Position numbers and translations under genes: made by a program
DNA from: Cryomorpha sp963741985
GTDB lineage: Bacteria > Bacteroidota > Bacteroidia > Flavobacteriales_D > Cryomorphaceae
DNA length: 64,000 nt
Assembly (NCBI GenBank): GCA_963741985.1
Contig: CAVUKD010000001.1
Span: 744,001 to 808,000, forward strand
Reading direction: 5' to 3'
The notes under the pieces: generated by a model
What the model was told of the DNA's origin: nothing
Seen by the model: only the letters and a program-made list of their open reading frames with translations
Database searches by the model: none
In this document: positions 28,801 through 37,467 of the stretch, in pieces
Position numbering within the stretch: position 1 is the stretch's first letter
Layout: each line of letters opens with the position of its first letter

Positions 28801-31800
28801 CGGTAAATTTGTAGCATTTGAAACAAATGTCGTCCACAACAATAGTTTCGGCAATCCGGAACTCAGCCTGATTCAAGAAGTAAACCTCCACGAACTTACA
28901 AAATCCATTGAAGCTTATGGCGAACTCGCCGACGGTATAAACGACTTTTTGGTGAATGATCAGGCGGACCTACACGACAATCCCGATAAAATCTATTTCT
29001 CGCAAGGGCAATTGACAGCTGATGTTTATCAGGCAGAATCTGGACACTTTGAGGGAAACATTAATCCTCCCACATTCTCAAATACTTTGCAATTTACACC
29101 TTCTGAAGAAGGATGGAATTATATCCAATTGGACGATCCCGGTGACAACGAATATGAAGTTACAAGCGTAACACGAAGTGATGGGCAAGTTATTCCACTC
29201 GCAAATGCCTGGCTCACCTTTGTTACCCTACCCCAATTTCAACCGCCGGTCTATGAAAATAAATTCCATTTTGTAGATCTTTTCGATGGTTTGCAAGAGG
29301 TGTCTTACACAATCACATGGAGCCCAAAAGATACCGATGTTCCTGAAATTGTAAGCATAACCGGAATACCAGCTAGTGTGAGTGGTGTCGCTATTACAAA
29401 CTTTACGGTAGAATTTAACAAACCGATAAACCCCGAAACTTTCACTTCGGATGATATGACACTCGTTTTCCAGGGGGGGTCTAATCTTATAAATTCTTCA
29501 GTGCAAATAAGCCAACTCACCGCAACAACCTATAATGTCGATGTGAGTTCAATTACAACCGGCAATGGCTTTTATTTCCTCACTGTACAAGCTGCCGCTG
29601 TAGAAGATTTGAATGGAATTAACGGAACTGAAGGAGCCCAAGTTGGCTGGACTCAATACCTGTCTCTTCCTGCAGTAGAATCTTATACAGGAATTGAATT
29701 TGATGCAACCGTAAATAATCTCGATGCCATTGACTTGCTCTTCAATATTCCTATTGATCCGACGAGCTTTACGACCGAAGATTTGCAAATTCTCCTCAAT
29801 GGAGAGATCTTTCCCAGTTCGCTGATTATCACTTCTCAAAACGAGGAGAACCGCCTCTTTACAATTTCAAATCTGAGTCCGGTAACTGCAACAGACGGTT
29901 CTTACCAACTTGTTATTTTACTCAGCGGAATTTCAACACCTGATGACATAGCTGGAGAAGGCGACCAAAGTATATCCTTCAAAATTGATAATTCCGGACC
30001 GGCAATTGAAGAATTCTATCTTTCAAGTACGGGTGGTCTTGACAGCCAACACAACACTTTTGCCTGGCTTAAACTAAACGAAGTCGGCTATGGTTTAAAT
30101 AGTGCCGCATTTGACTTGATCAGAAACAGTGAAACGGTAAACCTAACTTTCAATCAGGTAGAATACCTGCCTCTCGAAGATATATGGAAAATAGGTCCGT
30201 TCGGCATGGAAACCTTTTACGAAGGGGATTACACTCTGAGCGTGGATCTCAGCAATACGATCGATATAATCGGAAACGCCGGTTCTGAATCACAAAGCCT
30301 CAGTTGGTCAGTAAACAGATCCTCTTCGATTGAAATATTAAATTTGCAAATATCTCCCGATCTCGGATTCTCAGATTCTGATGGAATTACTTCTTCCGGC
30401 GCGTTCAATGTACTCTTCGATCTGAATGAAGATGCAAGTTCGGTAGTGATCTCACAAATTGATTTTGGAAATGTCATTCCACTTAAGTTCAGCTCGAATG
30501 TAGCTTCCGGACTGGCGTCCATCCCTCTGACCCTGCCCACAACCGGTAATACCGTGATTCGAGTGGAAGCTTTTGATGCCATGGGAAACAGTTCGTCCAT
30601 CGAAAGGAGTCTCTTTATCGATGCTACCGCATTAACGGCAAGTTGGACATTCAATCCCAATCAAACCTTAACAACTCAGCCGGTCTCCATTCCACTTAAC
30701 TTTTCTGCGCGGCTTCTGGATGAAGATGCCATTCATACCGCATTGCGCATCCGCAAAAATAATGTTCTCCAGTCTTCGGATGACCTCGTCGTGACCAAAA
30801 TAAGCAATACCGAATTTAGCGTCAGCGGATTTGAAAACGTTTCTTCAGCCAATGGTGCTTTTTCTCTGGGAGTACAATTATCCGGTCTTCACAAATATTC
30901 AAGCGGCATAAGCGGAGCAGGTATTCCGGCTACATCATGGACTATCCAGTCTGCCAATACTCCTCCTGTCGCAAATGCGGGTTCTGATCTTACGATCACC
31001 ACAACGGGTGAATATCTGCTCGATGCATCAGGTTCAACGGATAATGAAAATGACGTACTAACCTATACTTGGATACCGCCTTCATTTCTGAATCTCACCA
31101 ATGCAAATACGGTGAATGCCTCATTAATCGTTACAGGCCAAACCCAAAATGGCACTTATTCAATTCAACTTGTGGTAAGTGATGGAACGTCTTCCAGCTC
31201 AGATATTGTTCAGGTTCAAATAAATCTGGGAGACGGTGAGTACGACTGTCCTGATCTGGAAGCAAACAACGGCGATCCATGTACGGTAAGTGGCCAGAGC
31301 GGTGAATATGTGGACTGTGAATGTCAGGCATATGATTGTAATGGAGTGCCGGGCGGATCAGCATCGTTTGATGATTGCGGAGTTTGTTCGGGAGGAACTA
31401 CCGGCTTCGTACCTAATGAATCTTGTACCGATTGCGAAGGAGTTGTGAACGGAGATTCGCATCCTGGTTCAATTTGCTATAATGGTGATTATGTAGGTAT
31501 CTACAATGCGGATTGTGAATGTATAACTAATCTATCGGAAAATATAGCTGGTAATGTAACCGGACTGACAGAATGTGGTTCAAGTGATATGACCATCTCC
31601 ATTTACAATGCCGATTTTCCAGAATTGAATAATGTCTTCTCCACAACAATTGATGAAAACGGTAATTTTACAACCCCTCAATTTGCACCGGGAACTTATA
31701 GTATTCTGATTAAAGTTGACGGATATTTAGCAAAACTCTTTCCCGATGAAATTATTGAAAACGGAATTAATCCGCTTGATATTTCCGGACTTATCGGCGG

Positions 31801-31993
31801 AGATTTCAACAATTCTAATAGTATAAATGTAATGGATGTTTCCGTTATGTGCGCAGCGTTTGGGTCTGTAGTGGGCGAAGAAGCTTATAACCCTTCAGTT
31901 GATATGAACTGCGACGGAGTCGTGAATATTTATGATATATCGGCACTGAATATAACCTTCGGTATGGAGGGTGATCAGCCGCCGGGTCAGTAA
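25859..31993 (+). CDS. 3' part of the giant protein: Ig-like modules, Cys-rich segment, dockerin-like end
   Basis: 2044 codons, open directly after the TAG at 25856; its first TTG is not a true start. Visible parts: a carboxypeptidase-regulatory/CnaB-like fold (26390-26590, ALVTISNYYTGQVYASG), a Gly-rich linker followed by Cys (27190-27240), several Ig-like/Big-type modules (for example 29330-29650 and 29690-30000), a PKD-like domain (30955-31225, PPVANAGSDLTI, LDASGSTDNENDVLTY) and Cys units (31240-31520, DCNGVPGGSASFDDCGVCSGG). The last 70 codons are dockerin-like, with two Ca-binding repeats (DFNNSNSINVMDVSV and DMNCDGVVNIYDISAL). No T9SS tail is present. Probably extracellular; function unknown. 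Confidence 0.8.
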   Translation: MEPYASATILYDAFGTILSSGNDYLQIDFESIADEGLVHNFPTYYYCVAPNGNLVASISNIQTTASVQSGQSLVQFNVVNTGGGVAENTQLSIPNVDWLQSVTPTNIGDLAPGDTATVILRFLANASLPLSYPVNGSIAMNTSNSNSLSIPFSFEKVTTSSGGVVIEVVDQYTYFTEEAPKVENALVTISNYYTGQVYASGLTNSDGLFSSEEVPEGTHRIRVSKDQHLAYESTMVINPGIENYKNVYIQYQAITYTWSVIPTSIQDEYTIDLIATFETNVPTPVVIINMPSQLPALMADETFAFNVTLTNYGLIAAQNTQLTLPEDIEYEFIYDYPNGSELLALQSIQVPVLMIRRDTIGLNLNFSAGLMVDDVSSMLNIATIPQAFAGAQLPCNDIAGFSFSFSCGGSDNLSAAASLFSYEGRDCTIEDGPEVICADCGTGPSGGGGGGGGSGPPCYGCSWDTAPIESGSSSAPILVLNNLSCNEAIDHILGIMGSCLGGPLALAASAISFPGDVKKAVECGASVDASSASSLISTLLPCIPIPAAFPVLGCVKAAIEALDAVFDVNTSNSTNNQNLTANMAVPSLPLELIQPYQNLVVAEQTYEASIALSEEFFQGIDTIPGFLEALPFFGSKIILLDTIRVADMANSMNAIESYELTEIQLQQFFDRWNLSMTLWMNDILTDDQAGQDIIDFYTVTSLQNNIDEGVEYVESSGYDSFVDMLEDASVQTIEYLTPQANAVCASVTVQISQQVTMTREAFEGTLDIFNGHPTDLLDSLTVNIQITDENGTPSNGLFQIETTGLTNLTDVTGTGSIIAQNHGIAEFLFIPEIGAAPTVSKQYSFGGTISYFDPFVQLMVTLPLSPITLTVNPSPQLYMEYFLERNILGDDPLTETIEPIVPAQLAVMIDNHGYGPAVNVSISSAQPVITENESGLAINFSLIGSNLQGLPMSLGLNNISFGTVQPQSAKIGQWYFTSSLLGKFVAFETNVVHNNSFGNPELSLIQEVNLHELTKSIEAYGELADGINDFLVNDQADLHDNPDKIYFSQGQLTADVYQAESGHFEGNINPPTFSNTLQFTPSEEGWNYIQLDDPGDNEYEVTSVTRSDGQVIPLANAWLTFVTLPQFQPPVYENKFHFVDLFDGLQEVSYTITWSPKDTDVPEIVSITGIPASVSGVAITNFTVEFNKPINPETFTSDDMTLVFQGGSNLINSSVQISQLTATTYNVDVSSITTGNGFYFLTVQAAAVEDLNGINGTEGAQVGWTQYLSLPAVESYTGIEFDATVNNLDAIDLLFNIPIDPTSFTTEDLQILLNGEIFPSSLIITSQNEENRLFTISNLSPVTATDGSYQLVILLSGISTPDDIAGEGDQSISFKIDNSGPAIEEFYLSSTGGLDSQHNTFAWLKLNEVGYGLNSAAFDLIRNSETVNLTFNQVEYLPLEDIWKIGPFGMETFYEGDYTLSVDLSNTIDIIGNAGSESQSLSWSVNRSSSIEILNLQISPDLGFSDSDGITSSGAFNVLFDLNEDASSVVISQIDFGNVIPLKFSSNVASGLASIPLTLPTTGNTVIRVEAFDAMGNSSSIERSLFIDATALTASWTFNPNQTLTTQPVSIPLNFSARLLDEDAIHTALRIRKNNVLQSSDDLVVTKISNTEFSVSGFENVSSANGAFSLGVQLSGLHKYSSGISGAGIPATSWTIQSANTPPVANAGSDLTITTTGEYLLDASGSTDNENDVLTYTWIPPSFLNLTNANTVNASLIVTGQTQNGTYSIQLVVSDGTSSSSDIVQVQINLGDGEYDCPDLEANNGDPCTVSGQSGEYVDCECQAYDCNGVPGGSASFDDCGVCSGGTTGFVPNESCTDCEGVVNGDSHPGSICYNGDYVGIYNADCECITNLSENIAGNVTGLTECGSSDMTISIYNADFPELNNVFSTTIDENGNFTTPQFAPGTYSILIKVDGYLAKLFPDEIIENGINPLDISGLIGGDFNNSNSINVMDVSVMCAAFGSVVGEEAYNPSVDMNCDGVVNIYDISALNITFGMEGDQPPGQ
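31785..31975 (+). other. Dockerin-like domain
   Basis: Two calcium-binding loop-helix repeats, D-F-N-N-S-N-S-I-N-V-M-D-V and D-M-N-C-D-G-V-V-N-I-Y-D-I, each closed by a hydrophobic helix ending in F-G. These match the paired F-hand repeats of type I dockerins. Confidence 0.75.
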
Positions 31994-32020
31994 ATTTAAT
32001 TACATAGATTACATAGGAAT

Positions 32021-32050
32021 CCCTGTCAATAATTTTGGCAGGGGTTTTTC
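32021..32050 (+). terminator. Rho-independent terminator
   Basis: CCCTGTC (32021-32027) pairs with GGCAGGG (32037-32043), 7 bp including one G-T pair, followed by GTTTTTC. It lies 30 bases after the giant gene stop. Confidence 0.75.
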
Positions 32051-32212
32051 CTGACTTCCGCGTTCTTTTCGCCGAAAATATACTTGTGGTATTCTCCCTT
32101 TGCCAACATAAAAAGGGTATTTTCTCGAAATAAAAAAGTTTAGGAAATATAAAATAGGAAGTATATTGGGGTAATAGAGAATTTAGATAGTTGGTTACTT
32201 CAATCTCTGGTC

Positions 32213-33362
32213 CTATCCCACCGAATGCACAACCTCCTCCACGAAATGATAAACCAACCTTTCCACCGCAAAATCAATCTCTTCCTTGGAAGTATATCGG
32301 CTAAAAGAAAACCGAATACTCGGCGTATCTTGCTTCACTCCTAAGCCACGCAGTACATGGCTTCCCTGATTACTGCCACTCGAACAAGCGCTTCCTCCTG
32401 AGCAGGCAATTCCGTCGATATCGAGAAGGAATAAGAAGCATAGACGCTTTGTCAGTGGCAGGAAGTTTTACATTTAAAACGGTGTAAAGACTATGCTCTT
32501 CACATCCATTTACCGAAACATTTTGCAAGCGTTTTTGGAGCTGCGCTTTCATGTAATTCTTCAATGCGAGAACATGTTTCTGATGGCCTTCCAAATCGGT
32601 ATAAGCCATATCGAGTGCTTTGGCCATTCCCACGATACCGTAAATATTTTCTGTTCCGGCACGGAGATTTCTTTCTTGTGAACCACCCCGAATCAAGGGT
32701 TCTACATGAACTTCTTTATTCATGTACAAGAATCCAACTCCTTTGGGGCCGTGAAATTTATGAGCCGCTCCGGTGATAAAGTGAACTTTCGTTTTGGCCA
32801 AATCAAGTTTGTAGTGTCCCATCGTTTGTACGGTATCCGAATGGAATAATGCTCCGAACTCTTCACATATTCCGGCAATTTCGTCTAAGTCGATCATGGT
32901 GCCCACTTCATTGTTGGCGTGCATAAGCGAAACAAGCGTTTTCTTATCACTTTCGCTGAGCAGTTTTCGCAAATGATCAAGGTCAACCTTGCCCTTGTCG
33001 TCGAGATTTACCATAACCAGTTCTACTCCGCAATCGCTTTCGCAATGCTCCACCGTATGCAAAACGGCATGATGCTCGACAGGAGAAGAAATTATTCTTG
33101 TGACGCCAAGCTGCTTGATAGCCCCATTGATTGCCATATTATCCGCTTCGGTTCCACCGGAAGTGAAGCAGATTTCCATCGGCGAGCAGTTTAAATGGCG
33201 GGCAATAGACTTGCGTGCCGTTTCGATTGCCGATTTTACCGTTCTCCCGTAATGATGGGTGCTTGAAGGATTTCCAAAATGGGTTGTGAGAAATGGCATC
33301 ATTGCTTCTAATACTTCCGGTGCGAGCGGAGTGGTAGCAGCATTATCGAGGTAAACATTCAT
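32213..33362 (-). CDS. Cysteine desulfurase (IscS/NifS family), frameshifted near 32432
   Basis: PLP enzyme that takes sulfur from cysteine for Fe-S cluster and thio-tRNA assembly. The N-terminal 315 or so residues are typical: YLDNAATTP, TSGGTEADN, EHHAVL and the PLP lysine in TGAAHKFHG (Lys202). The frame then ends at 32370, before the catalytic cysteine. Moving one base at about 32432 restores FLLDIDGIACSGGSACSSG (catalytic Cys region) and a normal C-terminus to the TAG at 32213, for 382 residues. One extra base in 1150 therefore separates it from a normal gene. It follows glmM by 22 bases. A desulfurase is normally essential, so sequencing error is likely unless a second copy exists. Confidence 0.88.
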
Positions 33363-33384
33363 AAAAAATCAGATTGGGTCAAAA

Positions 33385-34773
33385 CTACGAAATAAGTGCC
33401 TTGGCATCGGTAATGATTCCATTTGCGAGTTGGATTGCCAATTCCTCATTTTCGGCTTCGGCGTAAATTCGGATTATAGGTTCGGTATTCGATTTTCGCA
33501 GGTGCACCCACCCTTCTTTAAAATCTATTTTCACACCATCGATTAGGTTTACGGATTCATGGCTGTATTTGGTCGCCACATTCTCAAGCAATGCATCAAC
33601 ATTAATATCCGGAGTGAGTTCGATTTTGTTTTTGGAGATGAAGTATTTCGGGTATGAATCGCGGAGTTGAGAGACGGTTTTTCCGGTTCTAGCCAGATGT
33701 GTCAGAAAGAGACCGATTCCTATCAACGCATCTCTTCCGTAATGAAAGTCAGGAACGATAATTCCTCCATTGCCTTCGCCACCGATGGTGGCATTGGTTT
33801 CTTTCATTTTGGTGACAACATTCACCTCTCCTACTGCCGATGCCTCATATGTGGCTCCATGTCGGGTGGCGACATCGCGAAGTGCGCGGGTGGAAGAAAG
33901 GTTGGAAACAGCACTACCGCCTTTTTGCGAAAGCACATAATCGGCCACTGCAACGAGGGTGTATTCTTCACCAAAAACGGATCCATCTTCGCATACAAAT
34001 GCGAGACGATCTACATCCGGATCGACAGTGATTCCGAGGTCGCATTCTTGGACTTCCACCGTTTTCGAAAGTTCGGCAAGATGTGCAGGAAGAGGTTCCG
34101 GATTGTGTGGAAACTCACCTGTTGGATCGCAGAACAATTTCACAATTTTATTTACCCCAAGTGCCTCAAGCAATGCAGGAACGAATATTCCTCCGGAGGA
34201 ATTTACCGCATCCACGGCAATTTTAAAATTCGCTTTTCGAATGGCATCCACATCCACCAAAGGATAGTTGACAACGCTGTCGATATGCTTCTGCAAATAA
34301 CTATCATCCTGAGAGTAGGAACCTAAACTGCGTACCTCAGCGAATTCAAAATTTTCCTTTTCGGCGGTTTCGATAATTTCTTTTCCGGCTGCAGCCGAGA
34401 TAAACTCACCGCTTCTATCGAGGAGCTTGAGAGCATTCCATTGCTCAGGATTGTGGCTGGCGGTGAGGATAATTCCACCGTCGGCTTTCTCGGCTGGCAC
34501 GGCAATTTCTACAGTTGGCGTGGTGCTCAGACCAAGATCTACCACATCAATTCCCAAACCAGTGAGCGTGGATGAGACAAGCGATGAGACCATTTGGCCT
34601 GAGATACGCGCATCACGCCCTATGACCACTTTGAGTTTTTTGCCCGGATAAGTCTTACTGAGCATTTCGCCATAAGCGGCAGCAAATTTCACAATATCAA
34701 CAGGGGTAAGATTATCTCCCGGTTGCCCGCCAATGGTACCTCTTATTCCGGAAATGGATTTTATTAAAGTCAA
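33385..34773 (-). CDS. glmM: Phosphoglucosamine mutase
   Basis: Alpha-D-phosphohexomutase family; interconverts glucosamine-6-phosphate and glucosamine-1-phosphate for UDP-GlcNAc, cell wall and LPS synthesis. All four domains are present in 462 residues: the phosphoserine loop TASHNP (Ser106), the metal loop D-P-D-V-D-R (251-256), the sugar-binding loop GEGNGG (332-337) and the phosphate-binding RKSNTEPIIR near the C-terminus. Bacteroidota have GlmM-like proteins also acting as phosphomannomutases, so the exact sugar is not certain. First gene of a two-gene operon with the cysteine desulfurase. Confidence 0.9.
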   Translation of the reverse strand: MTLIKSISGIRGTIGGQPGDNLTPVDIVKFAAAYGEMLSKTYPGKKLKVVIGRDARISGQMVSSLVSSTLTGLGIDVVDLGLSTTPTVEIAVPAEKADGGIILTASHNPEQWNALKLLDRSGEFISAAAGKEIIETAEKENFEFAEVRSLGSYSQDDSYLQKHIDSVVNYPLVDVDAIRKANFKIAVDAVNSSGGIFVPALLEALGVNKIVKLFCDPTGEFPHNPEPLPAHLAELSKTVEVQECDLGITVDPDVDRLAFVCEDGSVFGEEYTLVAVADYVLSQKGGSAVSNLSSTRALRDVATRHGATYEASAVGEVNVVTKMKETNATIGGEGNGGIIVPDFHYGRDALIGIGLFLTHLARTGKTVSQLRDSYPKYFISKNKIELTPDINVDALLENVATKYSHESVNLIDGVKIDFKEGWVHLRKSNTEPIIRIYAEAENEELAIQLANGIITDAKALIS

Positions 34774-34850
34774 ATTATGTGATTATTAAATGCCTGAACG
34801 AAATAAATTTGGAGAAAAACATTCCAGCTACAGGCAAAAATTTTCAGCTG

Positions 34851-34882
34851 CAAAGGTAGGATTACCAAACAAAATGAGCCAA
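34851..34882 (-). promoter_or_regulatory. Promoter of the glmM operon
   Basis: On the minus strand: TTGG (34879-34882), 20-base spacer, TACCTTTG (34851-34858), a perfect TAnnTTTG with a near -33 element. ATG is about 77 bases downstream. Confidence 0.6.
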
Positions 34883-35049
34883 TAGTTCATTCCTAATTTA
34901 TCAACCACAAAAAAGTGGAATACGAGTGTAAAAAGTGTACCTTTGTCCATTGTATAAAGGAAAATCGTAAAATCTTTCCAGGGCTTTTTTCCTCAATTTG
35001 ATTGTTTAAAACAAATATTTACCCCGTGAAATTACAGTGTGAGTTTTTC

Positions 35050-35057
35050 TAAATTTG
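35050..35057 (+). promoter_or_regulatory. -7 promoter box of the TPR gene
   Basis: TAAATTTG, a perfect TAnnTTTG, 25 bases before the ATG at 35083. No clear -33 element. The 309-base divergent gap (34774-35082) holds this promoter and that of glmM and nothing else that I recognise. Confidence 0.5.
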
Positions 35058-35082
35058 ACAAGGATCACACATAAGAAAGCCT

Positions 35083-36510
35083 ATGACAGAGTATTCGAGT
35101 AATTTTTATAGTGAGCCCAACCCGGCGCTCATCGAAAAATTTGAAGACATGCTCAAGTTGCGAAATTCCTATTTCTTCGATGTGGAGGAGATAGAAATTT
35201 TAGCGGATCATTATCTCGAAAAGGGCATTTATCACAAAGCACGTAAGGCCGTTAATCACGGTTTGCAGCTTTTTCCGCAAAGTTCCTGCCTTTTGCTTAA
35301 GCAAGCACAGACCTTGCTACTGGGTAAAAAGCCCAGAAAAGCGATGGAAATCCTGGACTTTCTCGAAGCTGCTGAACCACAGAATACGGAGATGTTGCTA
35401 TTTAAAGCGGTTGTTCACCGCAATCTAAGCGACTTTGAAGGAACTAAATCCTGCCTGTTAAAGGCTTTAAATACCAGTTCTGAAAACAAAGAAGATATCT
35501 ATCTCGACCTAGCATTCGAACAGGAAATGGTGGAAGATTACAAAGGTGCCATTCAGAGCCTGAAGCAATCGCTTGCCATCAATCCGGATCATGAACCAAG
35601 CCTTTTTGAAATCGGCTATTGCTTCGATATGGCTGATGAATTGGAAAAAGGAATTACGTATTTCCATAAATATTTAGATCAATCGCCTTATAGCTTTGTG
35701 GGCTGGTATAATCTGGCGCTTTGCTACGAAAAACTGAGCTTTTTTGAAAAAGCAATTGAAGCAGTGGAGTATTGCCTCGCCATTAAAGACGACTTTGTAA
35801 ATGCACACATCCTTCGCGCCAATATGTACACGAGTTGCGATCAGGATGTAAAAGCTATTGAAGCGTATAATGACGCATTGGAATACGACAGCACCAACCC
35901 CATGGTATATGCTGCCGTCGGCGAATGCTTTGAGCGATTGGAAATGTGGACCCTCGCACATGAAAACTATACGTTTGCACTGAATCTCGACCCAAAATAT
36001 ACCGATGCATTAATGGGCTTGGGAGCTATAAAAGAACACGAAGAAAATTATACCGAGAGTGCCCGATTATACAAAGAAGCACTCCGTCAAGACGAGCTGA
36101 ATATTGACAATTGGCATATTTACGCAGAATTGCTGGTAAAAGCAGAACAACTCGAAGAAGCCGAAGTCGCCTATCTCAAGATAATTGAAAACTTTTTAGA
36201 TGATGAGGAAGCCTGGATTGCTTTGGCAGATATTCAGGCACAAACTCGCGGGCATTTGACGGCAGTCGAAACCTTAGAAAAAGCAATTGATCAGTTGGCT
36301 TTTACCCAAGATATTCCTTGGCATCAGGCAAAGCATCTCATAAAAGCCGGCAAAATCGAATACGGCTTTGAAATACTAGGAAATGCACTTACCACAAATG
36401 CTAAAGGCTGCAAATATTTCCTCAACATCTTTCCTGAGTCAGTTCTATTTCCCAATATTGCAGCCCTTATCGAATTATACACACAAGCGCAACGCAAAGA
36501 TGAATTTTGA
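35083..36510 (+). CDS. Tetratricopeptide repeat protein
   Basis: 475 residues, no signal peptide, made almost entirely of about ten 34-residue TPR units (A-x-x-x-G-x-x-Y ... A-x-x-A-L-x-x-x-P patterns, for example AIQSLKQSLAINPDHEPSLFEIGYCF, written here in part, and AIEAVEYCLAIKDD). TPR arrays mediate protein-protein contact; the partner is unknown. Its stop overlaps the start of the next gene by 11 bases, so the two are translationally coupled, although a functional link to phosphosulfolactate synthase is not obvious. Confidence 0.85.
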   Translation: MTEYSSNFYSEPNPALIEKFEDMLKLRNSYFFDVEEIEILADHYLEKGIYHKARKAVNHGLQLFPQSSCLLLKQAQTLLLGKKPRKAMEILDFLEAAEPQNTEMLLFKAVVHRNLSDFEGTKSCLLKALNTSSENKEDIYLDLAFEQEMVEDYKGAIQSLKQSLAINPDHEPSLFEIGYCFDMADELEKGITYFHKYLDQSPYSFVGWYNLALCYEKLSFFEKAIEAVEYCLAIKDDFVNAHILRANMYTSCDQDVKAIEAYNDALEYDSTNPMVYAAVGECFERLEMWTLAHENYTFALNLDPKYTDALMGLGAIKEHEENYTESARLYKEALRQDELNIDNWHIYAELLVKAEQLEEAEVAYLKIIENFLDDEEAWIALADIQAQTRGHLTAVETLEKAIDQLAFTQDIPWHQAKHLIKAGKIEYGFEILGNALTTNAKGCKYFLNIFPESVLFPNIAALIELYTQAQRKDEF

Positions 36511-37285
36511 ACTCCCATTTATTCCCGAACGTACTGAAAAGTCACGTTCAAACGGCCTTACTATGGTCATGGACAAGGGATTGAGTCTAAAAGCAGCCGA
36601 GAATTTTCTGGATGAAAGCAGTCACCTTACGGACATCGTGAAACTCGGATTTGGAACTTCGTATGTTTCCAAGGATCTGAAAGCCAAGATAAAACTTTAC
36701 CATGATGCAGATATGAAAGTCTACCTCGGTGGTACGCTCTTTGAGGCTTTTATAGCACGCGATATGTTTGACGGCTATCGAAAACTAATTGATGAGTTTG
36801 GACTCCAAACTGTTGAAGTCTCCGATGGAAGCATCCACTTGGAGCACGATCAGAAACTTGAATATATTTCAAAACTCGCCAAAGATTTCACCGTTTTGTC
36901 AGAAGTGGGTTCCAAAGAAGAAGGAATCTTAATTGCTCCTGCAAAGTGGGTTAAAATGATGGATACCGAGTTGAAAGCCGGAAGTTGGAAAGTAATTGCC
37001 GAAGCCCGGGAGAGCGGAAATGTAGGCATTTATCGTCCGAATGGAACGGCTCATGTTGTATTGGTCAATAAAATACTGGCCAAAGTAGCCTCTGAAGATA
37101 TTCTTTGGGAAGCTCCTCAAAAAGGGCAGCAAGTATGGTTTATAAAATTGATTGGCCCCAATGTGAATCTAGGAAATATTGCTCCCTATGATGTTATTCC
37201 GTTGGAAACGCTGCGTATCGGCCTTCGCGGAGATACATTTTTTGAATATCTGCCTGAGGAGGTTTCAGCCACTTTCAGGCCGTAG
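36500..37285 (+). CDS. Phosphosulfolactate synthase (ComA family)
   Basis: 261 residues (start MNFELPFIPERTEKSR at 36500, overlapping the TPR gene). ComA catalyses addition of sulfite to phosphoenolpyruvate to give phosphosulfolactate, the first step of the coenzyme M route in methanogens; bacterial members are found in sulfolactate and sulfonolipid makers. Family segments: LTMVMDKGLSL, VKLGFGTS, VYLGGTLFEA, VEVSDGSIHL, LSEVGSKEEG, VIAEARESGNVGIY and LGNIAPYDVIPLETLRIGLRGDT. The next enzyme, ComB, is encoded at 58443-59183. Confidence 0.88.
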   Translation: MNFELPFIPERTEKSRSNGLTMVMDKGLSLKAAENFLDESSHLTDIVKLGFGTSYVSKDLKAKIKLYHDADMKVYLGGTLFEAFIARDMFDGYRKLIDEFGLQTVEVSDGSIHLEHDQKLEYISKLAKDFTVLSEVGSKEEGILIAPAKWVKMMDTELKAGSWKVIAEARESGNVGIYRPNGTAHVVLVNKILAKVASEDILWEAPQKGQQVWFIKLIGPNVNLGNIAPYDVIPLETLRIGLRGDTFFEYLPEEVSATFRP

Positions 37286-37290
37286 GAAGG

Positions 37291-37398
37291 AGTCGCGAGT
37301 CGCGAGAGTGGAAAGAGGCAATAGGCAATAGGCAATAGGCAATAGGCAATAGGCAATAGGCAATAGGCAATAGGCAATAGGCAATAGGCAATAGGCAA
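37291..37398. repeat. Heptamer minisatellite: AGTCGCG x2, then GGCAATA x11
   Basis: AGTCGCG occurs twice in tandem (37291-37304). Twelve bases later eleven exact tandem copies of GGCAATA run from 37317 to 37393, closed by a partial GGCAA (to 37398). Any open frame across it (for example a repeated PIAYCLL peptide on the minus strand) is a by-product of the 7-bp period. Confidence 0.95.
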
Positions 37399-37467
37399 AA
37401 TTTACAAAAAGTTGATGGCAAGTAGTTTTTGTGATGGACCTATTCTGGGAGTTACTAAAAACAAAGC

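Larger units (their letters stand above)
20967..31993 (+). pseudogene. Giant multidomain secreted protein gene, interrupted in its middle
   Basis: I read 20967-31993 as one original gene of about 11 kb (about 3,670 codons). The 5' frame (to about 22361) and the 3' frame (from 25859) are long and clean. The 3.5 kb between them keeps coherent protein sequence that jumps between the three frames at least a dozen times (near 22361, 22403, 22755, 22790-22930, 23340, 23530, 24000, 24214-24340, 24690, 24772, 25190, 25340 and 25540) and has an in-frame TAG at 25856. Order of modules: signal peptide, five 82-residue repeats, Cys-rich motifs, CARDB-like, Calx-beta-like, second CARDB-like, Ig-like modules, PKD-like, Cys-rich, dockerin-like end. 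Residues are otherwise well preserved, which fits very recent damage or sequencing error rather than old decay. Confidence 0.75.

Noticed and set aside
32425..32440. Programmed frameshifting in the cysteine desulfurase
   Set aside because: No slippery heptamer followed by a pseudoknot is visible; a one-base error is simpler.
37317..37398. CRISPR array
   Set aside because: Units are 7 bp with no spacers; it is a minisatellite.
37186..37398. Minus-strand ORF encoding repeated PIAYCLL
   Set aside because: Produced by the 7-bp repeat running through three frames; no start context or family.
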